Of a stretch of 43,599 nucleotides of DNA, positions 34,171-42,817 are shown piece by piece. Within the stretch, counting starts at the first letter, position 1. Each line of letters starts with the position of its first letter. This DNA is from a virus. Where the stretch lies: positions 1 through 43,599 of IMG/VR virus record IMGVR_UViG_3300005265_000679; one strand, 5' to 3'. Under the pieces are notes generated by a model. The model made no database searches. It was not told the origin of the DNA and was given only the letters and a program-made list of their open reading frames with translations. Both the position numbers and the translations under genes were made by a program.

Positions 34171-36619
34171 ATTTTTCTCCTCTTTTTAAGTTGGAATAAT
34201 AAATTGAGTCTTTATAATCAACAAAACTTTTTTCATATTTGTATAGAGAAGGATGGGGAATTCCATATTCAGCACCATTAACAATATTTATGCAAGTATA
34301 TAGACTAGATTCGGGATGATAAATACAAAAATCATTAGATGAATTAATGATCGCAGGTACTCTTAAATCTGAATCATCAACACTAACAATATCAAAATAA
34401 TTAGCCACATCACTAAAATATAGTGAAATACCATTTTCAAAAATCACTAATGGATCATTACCACAATCCGTCACTATAGCTTTAATAATATAACGATATT
34501 TTTTTGCTATATGTGGTCTTTTAAAAGGTAATGAATTACGTGTGACTGCATCCCCAACTTTTAATCCCCCATGTTCAGATACAGCTTTTCTAATGATAAA
34601 ACGATTGAATCCGAAATTATTATCAATTAAAGGTAAACTCACTTTTTGCTGATCTTCGGAAACTAAATTAACTATTAGAGACTGTTTATCCTCATCAGAA
34701 CTAAAAGAATCAATAGTATAAATAGTCCCATCTTCTAAAACATAGTTATAAAGTTTGGTAATAATAACTTTATCACCAATTTTATAGTATCTTTTAAAAT
34801 CATCAATTTCATGTTGATCAGCAATAATAATTCCGTTTTTAACTTGTTCATCAAAAGAAAAATATTCTAAATTGTCCGAAAACTTAGATAATTTAACAAT
34901 ATATTCTTTACCTTCTACATTGCAAATTAAAACATCTCCCCGTTTTGTTGATTTTCTAACTTTTGTTCGATTTGCTAAATATTTGATTGGAAGTCCTTCG
35001 TTAATTATTTTTTTTGTTAAAAACATTTTCATAGAGGAACGAAGCAAAAGATAATTATTTTCCGCACCCATAAGATTAAAAGTTATTGTGCAATCATTAC
35101 TTAAATTGATGTTTTTAAAATGAATTTGAGCTACGTACTCCATTTTCAATTTATCAATATCTGTACAGGTACAATTATAATCATTATTTGGGTAAGATGT
35201 TAACATTCCATTAGAATTAATATCAAATTTTAAAAGATGTGTTCTGGTCGTAACTGGAATGCCATTAATTTTAATTTTCGTTTGTTTGTTAATCTTATGA
35301 ATGTTTTTTCCAATACTTTGCAAATCAAACTGTTCACCATCAGTTGTTACTAAAATTAAATTTTCATAAATATCCCGAGTGAAATGGCTTATGGTTTTAA
35401 GAATAAAGTAAGGACTATTATTTGTTGGTTTAAAAACAATAACATCACCACTTTTCAAAACTAAATCAAAAACTTTCGTTTTCTTGATAAGACGTTTTTC
35501 CTTATCCATAATGGAAAGATAAATATCATTTATATTTTCCCGAATGGTTGATTCAGAAAATATGGTTGTGTGTTCTGGATTTTCAATAGAGGAACATATA
35601 ACATAACAGTTATTAGAATTAGCTTTATCTCTTGAAAAATTAATAACTTTGTAAGATTTATCATTCATATCAAATTCATCATTAATTTTTAATACACACT
35701 CACCATATTTTGACGAAAAACATCTTGAAGTTGTGTAACCTAGTATCTTATAAGTGTAAAATTCAGATACATTTTTAAAGATTTCTGATTTAGTAACAGT
35801 TTCACCATCAAAACAATTAAAAGTAGATCCCAATATTCTTTGATATATATCAGAATTTTCTTCACATTCATTATTCTGATATGTCTCAAATATTGATTGA
35901 AGATTTTGAGGACATGGTACAAATCCTAACATTGATGCCGCTAAAGGATTATCATGAGATATTTTTTCCCACATATAATAATTTTGTGGAGCTTCATCAA
36001 TATTACTATAAATAATATTATTAGTAATGTCAGAATTATAAACACTACCCCAAAAATTATTTATTAAATTGTTACAAGCATTATTATAATTTCCAGCCTC
36101 AGAAACGTAATAAGGAGGCATACAAATTGTTTGATCGCTATAAAAATTTGGAAGGGGTAACACAAATAACTGATCTTTTAGAGAAGATAAAGGAGCAGGT
36201 CTGCAAAAAGCTTTTAATGAAAATCCATGATTTGAAGGTGTCTCATGGAATGCAATCACGAACACCATATACGGAAAATATATACGAAAAATATTTTTTC
36301 GTTTAATAGGCATTCTCATTTTTGATTCCATTTCTTCTCTCATAGCATTATTTAAAGTTCTAAGAGTTCCATTAATTTTAATATTGTGCCATGCAGGTGG
36401 TTGTTCAATGACAAAAACTTTATACACAGAGTTTGTATAAAATCCCTTACAACCAGTTGGAAGGGATAAGTAAAAATTGAGAGAATTTGTTTTTCCTACC
36501 CATGTATTGACAATAGTTTCTATAAAGGAATTAGTAGGGATGGTAGTTCTAAGACTACCATCCGTATTAAAAATTGATGTTTTATATTTTTGAATGACAA
36601 TATTTGATAGTTCGGACAT
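34163..36619 (-). CDS. Very large E2-like/PRTRC-B-like protein (818 aa)
   Basis: 818 residues. The N-terminal ~230 residues have a UBC-like arrangement reminiscent of PRTRC-B/prokaryotic E2-like proteins: strand region (FRIYFPYMVFVIAFHE), then FVLPLPNFYSDQTICMPPYY with Cys166, a long helix and 'NNFWGSVYNSDIT'. The remaining ~500 residues are made of repeated small beta-barrel-like units with 'GD.V.' turns (e.g. KIGDKVIITKLYNY, LKVGDAVTRNS), probably SH3/KOW-like. Known bacterial PRTRC-B proteins are far shorter. E2 function and Cys166 as thioester acceptor are inferred. It overlaps the JAMM gene. Confidence 0.5.
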   Translation of the reverse strand: MSELSNIVIQKYKTSIFNTDGSLRTTIPTNSFIETIVNTWVGKTNSLNFYLSLPTGCKGFYTNSVYKVFVIEQPPAWHNIKINGTLRTLNNAMREEMESKMRMPIKRKNIFRIYFPYMVFVIAFHETPSNHGFSLKAFCRPAPLSSLKDQLFVLPLPNFYSDQTICMPPYYVSEAGNYNNACNNLINNFWGSVYNSDITNNIIYSNIDEAPQNYYMWEKISHDNPLAASMLGFVPCPQNLQSIFETYQNNECEENSDIYQRILGSTFNCFDGETVTKSEIFKNVSEFYTYKILGYTTSRCFSSKYGECVLKINDEFDMNDKSYKVINFSRDKANSNNCYVICSSIENPEHTTIFSESTIRENINDIYLSIMDKEKRLIKKTKVFDLVLKSGDVIVFKPTNNSPYFILKTISHFTRDIYENLILVTTDGEQFDLQSIGKNIHKINKQTKIKINGIPVTTRTHLLKFDINSNGMLTSYPNNDYNCTCTDIDKLKMEYVAQIHFKNINLSNDCTITFNLMGAENNYLLLRSSMKMFLTKKIINEGLPIKYLANRTKVRKSTKRGDVLICNVEGKEYIVKLSKFSDNLEYFSFDEQVKNGIIIADQHEIDDFKRYYKIGDKVIITKLYNYVLEDGTIYTIDSFSSDEDKQSLIVNLVSEDQQKVSLPLIDNNFGFNRFIIRKAVSEHGGLKVGDAVTRNSLPFKRPHIAKKYRYIIKAIVTDCGNDPLVIFENGISLYFSDVANYFDIVSVDDSDLRVPAIINSSNDFCIYHPESSLYTCINIVNGAEYGIPHPSLYKYEKSFVDYKDSIYYSNLKRGEKYV
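36538..36563 (-). other. 10-bp perfect hairpin inside the start of the 818-aa gene
   Basis: GGATGGTAGT and ACTACCATCC flank a 6-base loop at codons 19-28. No T-run follows in either direction, so it is not a terminator. It may influence early translation. It lies in coding sequence and could be chance. Confidence 0.4.
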
Positions 36620-36621
36620 CT

Positions 36622-38574
36622 TTAATTTACCTCTCTTTCTTTTGAAAAATGTCGGTTTATTAGAGATAAAGAAAATATTCGATTATCATCCATTAATACA
36701 TTGATAATATTTTTATCATGCATATTTTGAACAACTGCTTTGATTTTATATCGAACATTTTTTCTTATACCTCTAACAATATTTGATGATGTTTTTAATA
36801 AAACATCACCCGCTTTAAAATATTCATGATCAATAACTTTGTAAAGATTTGGAAAGAATATATCAAAATATCTCATAAAAGAAATGAGAGTCATTGATGA
36901 TTCTTCACCTTCTGCATTTTCGAGAATAACTTTTATGGATCGTATTGGTGATTCAGTATCTAATTCAAATAATGAAACTGTTCCAATTTTATTGCCCGGA
37001 ATTAAAAGTTGATCCCCTACTGATAAGTCATATCTTGTTTCACCAACCATGCAGCTGAAAGTTAATTTTCCATTTCTTTTCTTAATGAAATTGTCTGCTA
37101 GTTGTTTTTGTAAAGTAACATCACTTCTTACCTCTGAACCGGGATATATGTTAAAATCGGGATCATTAATAAAACTCACAACTTTTCCATTGCAGATAAA
37201 CGGTTCCTCAATATAATTAATATATTGTTTAGAAGAAGAAATAAAGAAATTTAAATCTTCAATGGGTTGAAGTTGTTTGTCTTCATCATCGATAAACATT
37301 AACCCAGGTTCTTGGAAAAATATCTCATCGTCTTTAATTATGAACCTGATTTCTGATCCATCTTTTAATGTGAAGTAAAACATAGAATCAGAAAAATCAA
37401 CTCTTTCGATTTGTGATTTTTTCCCAAAATAAAAACCCCTATACGAATAAACAAATGATATTGTATCTCCTTTCTTATATCTTAAGTTTTCCAAATTAAG
37501 AACTTTAATTTTTTCAGGATCAAACTTAAATCTAGTTCCATTTTGGGCTAATAAATAAATATCATCAGTTAAAATAGATCTAAAAACTTTATTAACCTGC
37601 ATTAACATAGAATATTTATCATTTTCCCCCCATTGATACTCAATAATATCATAAGATTTCAATATAGTTCCATCAGCAAGTGGACATTCAGATAATAATT
37701 TATTTTGATCTTTGAGATAATTTAAACATATTTCATTAGCATAATCTTCCAAATATGTTTCTTTTAAAGAAATAATTTGTTCATCATTAGATAATGCAAC
37801 CATTGGGATAGCATTACCAGATTCATAATTGACGAAAAAATCATCAATTTGATAATCTTTATCCCCTAATTTAATTTTGTCGCCAATATTAAAATCCATT
37901 CTATAATTTAACTCAGAAGATTGTAGTGTAATATTGGGTTTCCAATTAGTTGCATAAGCTTTTTGATAACCAAAAATTTCTTTAATCGAACGTGTTTCAT
38001 GACTTTTGCCATTTGACCAACGTAACAAAATATCATAAAAATCAGTTATTTTAGGTGAGTTAGGATTATCTTCAAATATAGACTGATTAAAATAAATTTG
38101 TGCAATGTGATTAACATTTTCATATTCCAATGGATTTAAAATTGAAATGGGTTTAGTTTTAGATATTTCTTCCCAAACAAAATAATTAGAAAATATAGTG
38201 TTTGAAAATAAATTAAATGCATCTGTAAACTCATCATTAAAAGATGCACTCCAAAACTTCAAAATCAAACCATTGATTATTTCATTAATAGTAGAATTGT
38301 CATAATCAATTTCACTTATGTTTCCGAGACAAACACTAGATACTTTTCCATCATCAAAAAGTTGAATATTCATCATTGGTAAATGATATAAACTTTCTGC
38401 AATCGATTTGATGGGTTTATAATGCATATACACTTCCATTCTTTGCAAATAGTTATCCCGAAACAAAAGGTTATAATAAACATATGGAAAATAAAGATAA
38501 AAATCATAATTTCCGTCATTATCCAATTCTTTATTAATATAGTCTGGATTTTTAACTTTATAAATTGCTTCCAT
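36622..38574 (-). CDS. Large E2-like/PRTRC-B-like protein (650 aa)
   Basis: Start at ATG 38574 with AAGG 10 bases upstream; GTG 38604, whose bases overlap the previous stop (GTGA), is the alternative. About 650 residues. HLPMMNIQLFDDGKVSSVCL (residues 64-83) with Cys82 matches the 'lP.pNv..dG.vClG' core of PRTRC-B/E2-like proteins, then 'INGLILKFWSASFNDEFTDAFN' and a conserved 'YFVWEEISKTKPIS' that is also found in the 818-aa protein (MWEKISHDNPLA). The rest contains repeated beta modules with GD turns (IGDKIKLGDKDYQI, KKGDTISFVY, YFKAGDVLLK). It is a paralogue of the next gene. E2 role inferred. Confidence 0.5.
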   Translation of the reverse strand: MEAIYKVKNPDYINKELDNDGNYDFYLYFPYVYYNLLFRDNYLQRMEVYMHYKPIKSIAESLYHLPMMNIQLFDDGKVSSVCLGNISEIDYDNSTINEIINGLILKFWSASFNDEFTDAFNLFSNTIFSNYFVWEEISKTKPISILNPLEYENVNHIAQIYFNQSIFEDNPNSPKITDFYDILLRWSNGKSHETRSIKEIFGYQKAYATNWKPNITLQSSELNYRMDFNIGDKIKLGDKDYQIDDFFVNYESGNAIPMVALSNDEQIISLKETYLEDYANEICLNYLKDQNKLLSECPLADGTILKSYDIIEYQWGENDKYSMLMQVNKVFRSILTDDIYLLAQNGTRFKFDPEKIKVLNLENLRYKKGDTISFVYSYRGFYFGKKSQIERVDFSDSMFYFTLKDGSEIRFIIKDDEIFFQEPGLMFIDDEDKQLQPIEDLNFFISSSKQYINYIEEPFICNGKVVSFINDPDFNIYPGSEVRSDVTLQKQLADNFIKKRNGKLTFSCMVGETRYDLSVGDQLLIPGNKIGTVSLFELDTESPIRSIKVILENAEGEESSMTLISFMRYFDIFFPNLYKVIDHEYFKAGDVLLKTSSNIVRGIRKNVRYKIKAVVQNMHDKNIINVLMDDNRIFSLSLINRHFSKEREVN

Positions 38575-38600
38575 ATTTTTAAAACCTTGACTATTTGCTT

Positions 38601-38801
38601 TCACTTTGATACTATGAAATCTTGGTTCATCCGAACATCAGTAGAAATAGTCATTCCATTACTGGTTAAAAAATCAAGTAATATTTTAGAAAATATTTTT
38701 ATGTTTCTGGGTTCATTAAACTCTTCAAATTTTTTAGTTTCGGGATCTAGGCCTAACTTTGATATCCCTTTGTTGTCAATAAAAAAACCAGTTTTTTCCA
38801 T
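38601..38801 (-). CDS. Small leader protein of the ubiquitin-like operon (66 aa)
   Basis: 66 residues, no membrane segment. The ORF begins MEKTGFFIDNKGISKLGLDP, continues with a Lys/Glu-rich helix (ETKKFEEFNEPRNIK) and ends FIVSK. AAGGAGG lies upstream. It is the first gene after the shared promoter-like motif at 38850-38873, and its stop overlaps the possible GTG of the next gene. Function unknown. Confidence 0.55.
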   Translation of the reverse strand: MEKTGFFIDNKGISKLGLDPETKKFEEFNEPRNIKIFSKILLDFLTSNGMTISTDVRMNQDFIVSK

Positions 38802-38849
38802 TTATACAACCCTCCTTTTTTAAATTAATTAAATAAAGTTAATGTTTTT

Positions 38850-38873
38850 ATTCATGAATTAATATATATAGTT
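38850..38873 (-). promoter_or_regulatory. Candidate promoter motif (AACTATATATATTAATT type)
   Basis: The minus strand reads AACTATATATATTAATT then CATGAAT (24 bases), 49 bases before the first gene of the ubiquitin-like operon. It is one base different from 30862-30885. Context is A/T-rich with TATATT-like -10 elements but no clear TTGACA. The terminator of the previous operon lies just upstream (38905-38936). Confidence 0.6.
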
Positions 38874-38899
38874 ATTTTTTTTATAACTAAAATAACGAA

Positions 38900-38936
38900 A
38901 GAAAGCCCGCCAAAAATCATAAGATTTCTGACGGGC
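38900..38936 (-). terminator. Intrinsic terminator of the SbcCD/radical SAM operon
   Basis: The minus strand reads GCCCGTCAGAAATC - TTAT - GATTTTTGGCGGGC, a 14-bp stem with two G-U pairs, followed by TTTCTTTCG. It lies 25 bases beyond the stop of the small gene at 38961 and before the promoter-like motif of the next operon. Confidence 0.85.
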
Positions 38937-38960
38937 AAAAAGTTTTTTATTTAAAATAAT

Positions 38961-39269
38961 TTATTTTCTTTTAATGCTATACCTCACGTTTTCTGCATCT
39001 TCAAGCCATTCTACTCTATCAAATTTAATAGATCTCCACCCTTTTTTCTCTAAATCATACACATGTATTACGGAACTGTTATTAATTAATTTAAGAATTT
39101 TAGGTAAATCGATCTTTTTGGGTTGATCTGATTTAGGTATTTTATCGAAATTTAAAGTACATTTCATTATTCTTTCAGTGCCATCGGCTTTAGTAAACTT
39201 AAGTTTGACAAAATCCTCACTACGAATTTTTTCTAAAAAGTCTATTGCCTTATCAATAACATTAGCCAT
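38961..39269 (-). CDS. Small DUF2693-like phage protein
   Basis: 102 residues. The pattern 'VKLKFTKADGTERIMKCTLNF', then IHVYDLEKKGWRSIKFDRVEW, fits small phage proteins of the DUF2693/WYL-like SH3-type fold, with the 'f.KkdGt.R.m.ctl... VyDl.kkgWRs' signature as I remember it. These are common small T4-like phage proteins of unknown function. It follows the radical SAM gene and ends before the terminator. Confidence 0.55.
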   Translation of the reverse strand: MANVIDKAIDFLEKIRSEDFVKLKFTKADGTERIMKCTLNFDKIPKSDQPKKIDLPKILKLINNSSVIHVYDLEKKGWRSIKFDRVEWLEDAENVRYSIKRK

Positions 39270-39272
39270 AAT

Positions 39273-40313
39273 TTAACTCCTTTTGTTAAGATGTAATAAA
39301 TTAGATACTTTTGTTTCATCTAAAATTGTTCTTTTCGACATTAATTGACATGTCCAATTACAACCTTTACAAGCGAAAATTTTATCTACTCTTAAAGCAT
39401 CTTTTACTTTTTTGAAATTAAAAACTCCACTTGGTGTAATAAAATTTAAAATATTCTTAGTTGAATTTGAAGGTGCAATACCTCGTATTCTTAAACATAA
39501 TCTTATAGATCCATCAGCATCAATTGTCAAATTATGAAACGAATCTTCTAGTCTACAATCCATCTTGGCAGGTAAAATATTAATTATATCTTCTAATAAA
39601 GGTTTTGACATATGAATATCATAACCCTTATCAATTAAACCAAATAGACATTTTTTTAATTCCTCAGATGGTTGGACTAAAAGACTTTCATCATTCACAT
39701 TTGAAAAATCATAATATTGATTTTTTGCAACATCAATGAAAGTAATACTACTAGTGATATTATTTTCATCTAATATTTTTACTAAAGGTTCTATATACTC
39801 TAAATTATTATTATCAATCGTAATTTCTGCAACCAAATCTTTGACTTTTTTATTTTTATTTAATTCAATTAACCTTTCTAACCCTTCTTTGCTTTTTCGA
39901 ATTCTATCTGTATTAACTTTATCTTTTTGAAAAATAATTGGATCAACAGATGAAGTTAACCCATCAACATAATCTACTTCTTCAAATAATTTCTTTAATG
40001 CTGGTTGTACTTCTTCAGAATTATTAGTAATAATTGTGTAATAAATATTCTTAGAATTGCAAAAATTTATTATATCAGGTAGATCTACTCTTAACAGTGG
40101 TTCACCACCATAAAAAATATGAAACATATAAGGATTATGTTTTTGTAACCTTTCTAAAATTTCTAAGATAAAAACGGTTGTCATTTCATTTTCTTCAAAA
40201 TATTTCATATCTGGGTAATGTTTGAATTTTTGATTTCTTACAATACCACAATACGAACATTTTAAATTACATCTTCTGGTTAATAACCAGTTAACAATAG
40301 CAATTTTGTCCAT
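39273..40313 (-). CDS. Radical SAM enzyme with C-terminal Cys cluster (SPASM-like)
   Basis: The start is set at ATG 40313 (AAAGGA 7 bases upstream); 40340 is an alternative inside the previous gene. About 346 residues. CNLKCSYC (15-22) is the CxxxCxxC cluster-binding motif, and YGGEPLL follows as usual for radical SAM (GGEP). The C-terminal part has Cys near DCRLEDSF, ADGSIRLCLRIRG, and CKGCNWTCQL, a cysteine-rich region like SPASM/twitch domains that hold extra Fe-S clusters. Such enzymes modify peptides (RiPPs) or other substrates. The partner is not evident; the small upstream gene is a candidate. Confidence 0.85.
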   Translation of the reverse strand: MDKIAIVNWLLTRRCNLKCSYCGIVRNQKFKHYPDMKYFEENEMTTVFILEILERLQKHNPYMFHIFYGGEPLLRVDLPDIINFCNSKNIYYTIITNNSEEVQPALKKLFEEVDYVDGLTSSVDPIIFQKDKVNTDRIRKSKEGLERLIELNKNKKVKDLVAEITIDNNNLEYIEPLVKILDENNITSSITFIDVAKNQYYDFSNVNDESLLVQPSEELKKCLFGLIDKGYDIHMSKPLLEDIINILPAKMDCRLEDSFHNLTIDADGSIRLCLRIRGIAPSNSTKNILNFITPSGVFNFKKVKDALRVDKIFACKGCNWTCQLMSKRTILDETKVSNLLHLNKRS

Positions 40314-40314
40314 A

Positions 40315-40671
40315 TTAATTCCTTTCTTTACCGACCTCAAAAATCAAATGATCATTTTCTTTTGTTATATAACCATTTATTTTCAAAGGAAAATTATTTT
40401 CTGCAATAAATCGTTCCATTCTTTCTATTAAATTAGAATGACATAAAATTTCTTGTAACTCATTATATTGGTCTCTATCTAAATGGCTTAGGGTTGAAAA
40501 CAGTTCTGGTACAATTTCAGACCCGCTTGCAGTAGCACTAAATACCATATCTTTTTTTCTTGAAGCAAAAGAAAGGGTAATAGACCCACGATACTCTATT
40601 TTGATATGAGTAATTTCTTTAACTTGATATATCAAATCAAAATTAAAATCAATATGTTTAAGAGTTTTCAT
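40315..40671 (-). CDS. Unknown small protein (119 aa)
   Basis: The start is set at ATG 40671 (AAGGA eight or nine bases upstream); GTG 40689 gives six more residues. About 119 residues with several strands (IKIEYRGSITLSFASRKKDM) and no membrane segment. No family recognised. Its stop overlaps the region just before the radical SAM start, so they are probably co-translated. Confidence 0.55.
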   Translation of the reverse strand: MKTLKHIDFNFDLIYQVKEITHIKIEYRGSITLSFASRKKDMVFSATASGSEIVPELFSTLSHLDRDQYNELQEILCHSNLIERMERFIAENNFPLKINGYITKENDHLIFEVGKERN

Positions 40672-40692
40672 GGGCCTATTCCTTTCCACAAT

Positions 40693-41472
40693 TTAAAGTT
40701 TTAAAATCTCATCAGCTTCAATTTGATCAATGTGTCGATGACTAATAATAATAATATTTTTATCTTTGATTAGTTGACGTAAAACATTACAAACATTTTG
40801 AATATTATCGTCATCCAGAGCATCAAAGATTTCATCAAACAACATAATATTGATTGAAACTCCATGTAAATAATCCTGCAAATCAGCTAAAGTTAAAATT
40901 GTTGCAACATCAACGATCTTTGTTTGACCGCCAGATAATAACTCTCTCCCATCAGCATGTGTTTCGTTATCATAAAATCGAATATTAAATTTATCCCGAA
41001 ACTCTCCTGATTTTGTTTCTTGTAATGTATCAAACGAAACCATATATCGACCATTAGAAATTACATCTAAATATTCATTAACACGTTTATTCATAAACGG
41101 AATTGCTTCATCGATTAACATGCTAGGAATACCAGACGATGAAAAACCAACTTTCCAAAATTCATAAACTCTTTTTTGATTTTCTAAAACCTTGATATTT
41201 TCTTTTGTATCTTTTATCTTTTCCCGACAAGATTTTATTTTCTCAGAGTTTTCTGTTATCATTGATGAGTCAAATTCATTCTTTTCAATTTCTGAAATAA
41301 TACTTTCTATTTTATTGATATTATTTTCTTTTTCTGTTTTTGAATTAAGCAACTCATCTAGTTCTTTTTTCAAAACATTTAGTTTTTCGTATGACCGTTT
41401 CTCTTTCTCAAGATCAACTTCAAGACTTTCCTTCTGATATCTCTTTAGAAATATTTTCTTTTTTCTCTCCAA
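40693..41472 (-). CDS. sbcC: SbcC/gp46-like ATPase, C-terminal half
   Basis: 259 residues as read from TTG 41472. It starts within the end of the upstream half in the +1 frame. A coiled-coil arm is followed by the ABC signature LLSGGQTKIVD (178-188), Walker B NIMLFDE (208-214) and D-loop ALDDD. It supplies the second half of the SMC-type ATPase whose Walker A is in the other ORF, and with the SbcD-type nuclease processes DNA ends (T4 gp46/gp47 role). The split would be explained by +1 frameshifting at TCT TGA or a one-base error in A6. It may also be a genuine two-chain arrangement. Confidence 0.85.
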   Translation of the reverse strand: MERKKKIFLKRYQKESLEVDLEKEKRSYEKLNVLKKELDELLNSKTEKENNINKIESIISEIEKNEFDSSMITENSEKIKSCREKIKDTKENIKVLENQKRVYEFWKVGFSSSGIPSMLIDEAIPFMNKRVNEYLDVISNGRYMVSFDTLQETKSGEFRDKFNIRFYDNETHADGRELLSGGQTKIVDVATILTLADLQDYLHGVSINIMLFDEIFDALDDDNIQNVCNVLRQLIKDKNIIIISHRHIDQIEADEILKL

Positions 41473-42817
41473 TGATATTCTCTAACTCTTTAATATCATT
41501 AGATTTTTTAACTTCTATGTTTTCTATATCTTTATTTAAAGATTGAATTTGTGTAGTTAATTCTGAAATTTTTTCTATGAGATTTTTAATTTCAGACTCA
41601 ATAGGAGGAATTTTATTTTTATATTCTTCAAGTTTTTCAACAAGTTTTCCATTATGTTCTTTACCCATTGGTCGTAAACAAACCGGACATACTGCTCCTT
41701 CTGAAACATTTAAAAGTTTATTATATTTATCAATTTCATCTTCAATTAGTTTTTTATAAGTTTCTAGCTCTGCTCTTTTAATATCACATTGAGAAATTTC
41801 CTGCTCAATTAATCTAATAGAAGATCTCCGCTTTTTAATTTTCGCAGATGCTCCTTCGCTAATATCATATTTCTTAGAATTGATATTTCCAACTTCTGTT
41901 TGAATAATAATAGAATACTGGCTTTTTATAGCTTTAATCCCATTTTCTTTTTTCTCACTAATCAAATTAAAGAAAGACGTAGCTTTTTCTTTTAAGATAT
42001 TAATCTGTTCAGAAATACTATTAATTAATTTATCTTTCTCTTTTAAATTATGTTCTATGAACTCACCGTTATAATCTTTAATTTTACTTTCCAATGTTGA
42101 AATTTCATCACGAAGAATTTGAATAAATGTTCTATGTTTTTTGATATCATGATCCTTCTTTTCATAAAACTCAATTTTATCTTTTTCAAGTTGTTCAATT
42201 TGTTTTTCAAATTCTTTTATCAACTGGTCTAAAGTATCTAACGAATGAGTTTCATTCTGAATAGTTTCATCACATAATTTAATTTTTTCAGATGCGATTT
42301 TTTGATATTCAGTATATATTTCCAAGTCCAATATTTTCCTGAATATATTTTTCTGCTCTGCATCAGTTAAATCTGTGAAGAATGTTGTCACTTTTTGACC
42401 AAACAATACAGTATTGAAAAATAACTGTCGTGGCATAATCAATCTTTCTATTTCTTCCACAACTTCATTATTCCCATTTTTATATTGTTTTCCATTCTTT
42501 GTTAAAATGACAGCACTACTACCCATTTTAGTATATTTTAGATATCTATCACAAGTATAAATATCATCATTGATCTTAAAAGTAACATGAGTTCTACAGT
42601 TTCTTTTTGCTTTTCGGTTAATGGCTTTTTCGCCCCTTAACCCAGTTTGTGTCATGCCATATAATGTAAAAGGAATGATTGAAAACAATGTAGATTTTCC
42701 AACTCCATTCTTTCCAACGATCATTGTGATTTTTCCTTCTTTAAAATCCAAACCAACTAGATCTGTATATCCACAATAGTTTTCACATTCGACATGTAAA
42801 AATTCTATTTTTTTCAT
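41420..42817 (-). CDS. sbcC: SbcC/gp46-like ATPase, N-terminal half (split gene)
   Basis: 465 residues with Walker A GKNGVGKST (35-43), Q-loop LFGQK (139-142 area), long coiled coil and the zinc-hook CPVC (377-380) at the arm apex. It ends in a coiled coil at TGA (41420-41422). The C-terminal half is the next ORF, overlapping by 53 bases and needing a +1 shift. An SD-like GAAGGA lies just upstream of the TCT TGA, similar in layout to the release-factor-2 frameshift. It starts one base from the SbcD stop (ATGA-type overlap). Confidence 0.9.
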   Translation of the reverse strand: MKKIEFLHVECENYCGYTDLVGLDFKEGKITMIVGKNGVGKSTLFSIIPFTLYGMTQTGLRGEKAINRKAKRNCRTHVTFKINDDIYTCDRYLKYTKMGSSAVILTKNGKQYKNGNNEVVEEIERLIMPRQLFFNTVLFGQKVTTFFTDLTDAEQKNIFRKILDLEIYTEYQKIASEKIKLCDETIQNETHSLDTLDQLIKEFEKQIEQLEKDKIEFYEKKDHDIKKHRTFIQILRDEISTLESKIKDYNGEFIEHNLKEKDKLINSISEQINILKEKATSFFNLISEKKENGIKAIKSQYSIIIQTEVGNINSKKYDISEGASAKIKKRRSSIRLIEQEISQCDIKRAELETYKKLIEDEIDKYNKLLNVSEGAVCPVCLRPMGKEHNGKLVEKLEEYKNKIPPIESEIKNLIEKISELTTQIQSLNKDIENIEVKKSNDIKELENIIGEKKENISKEISEGKS

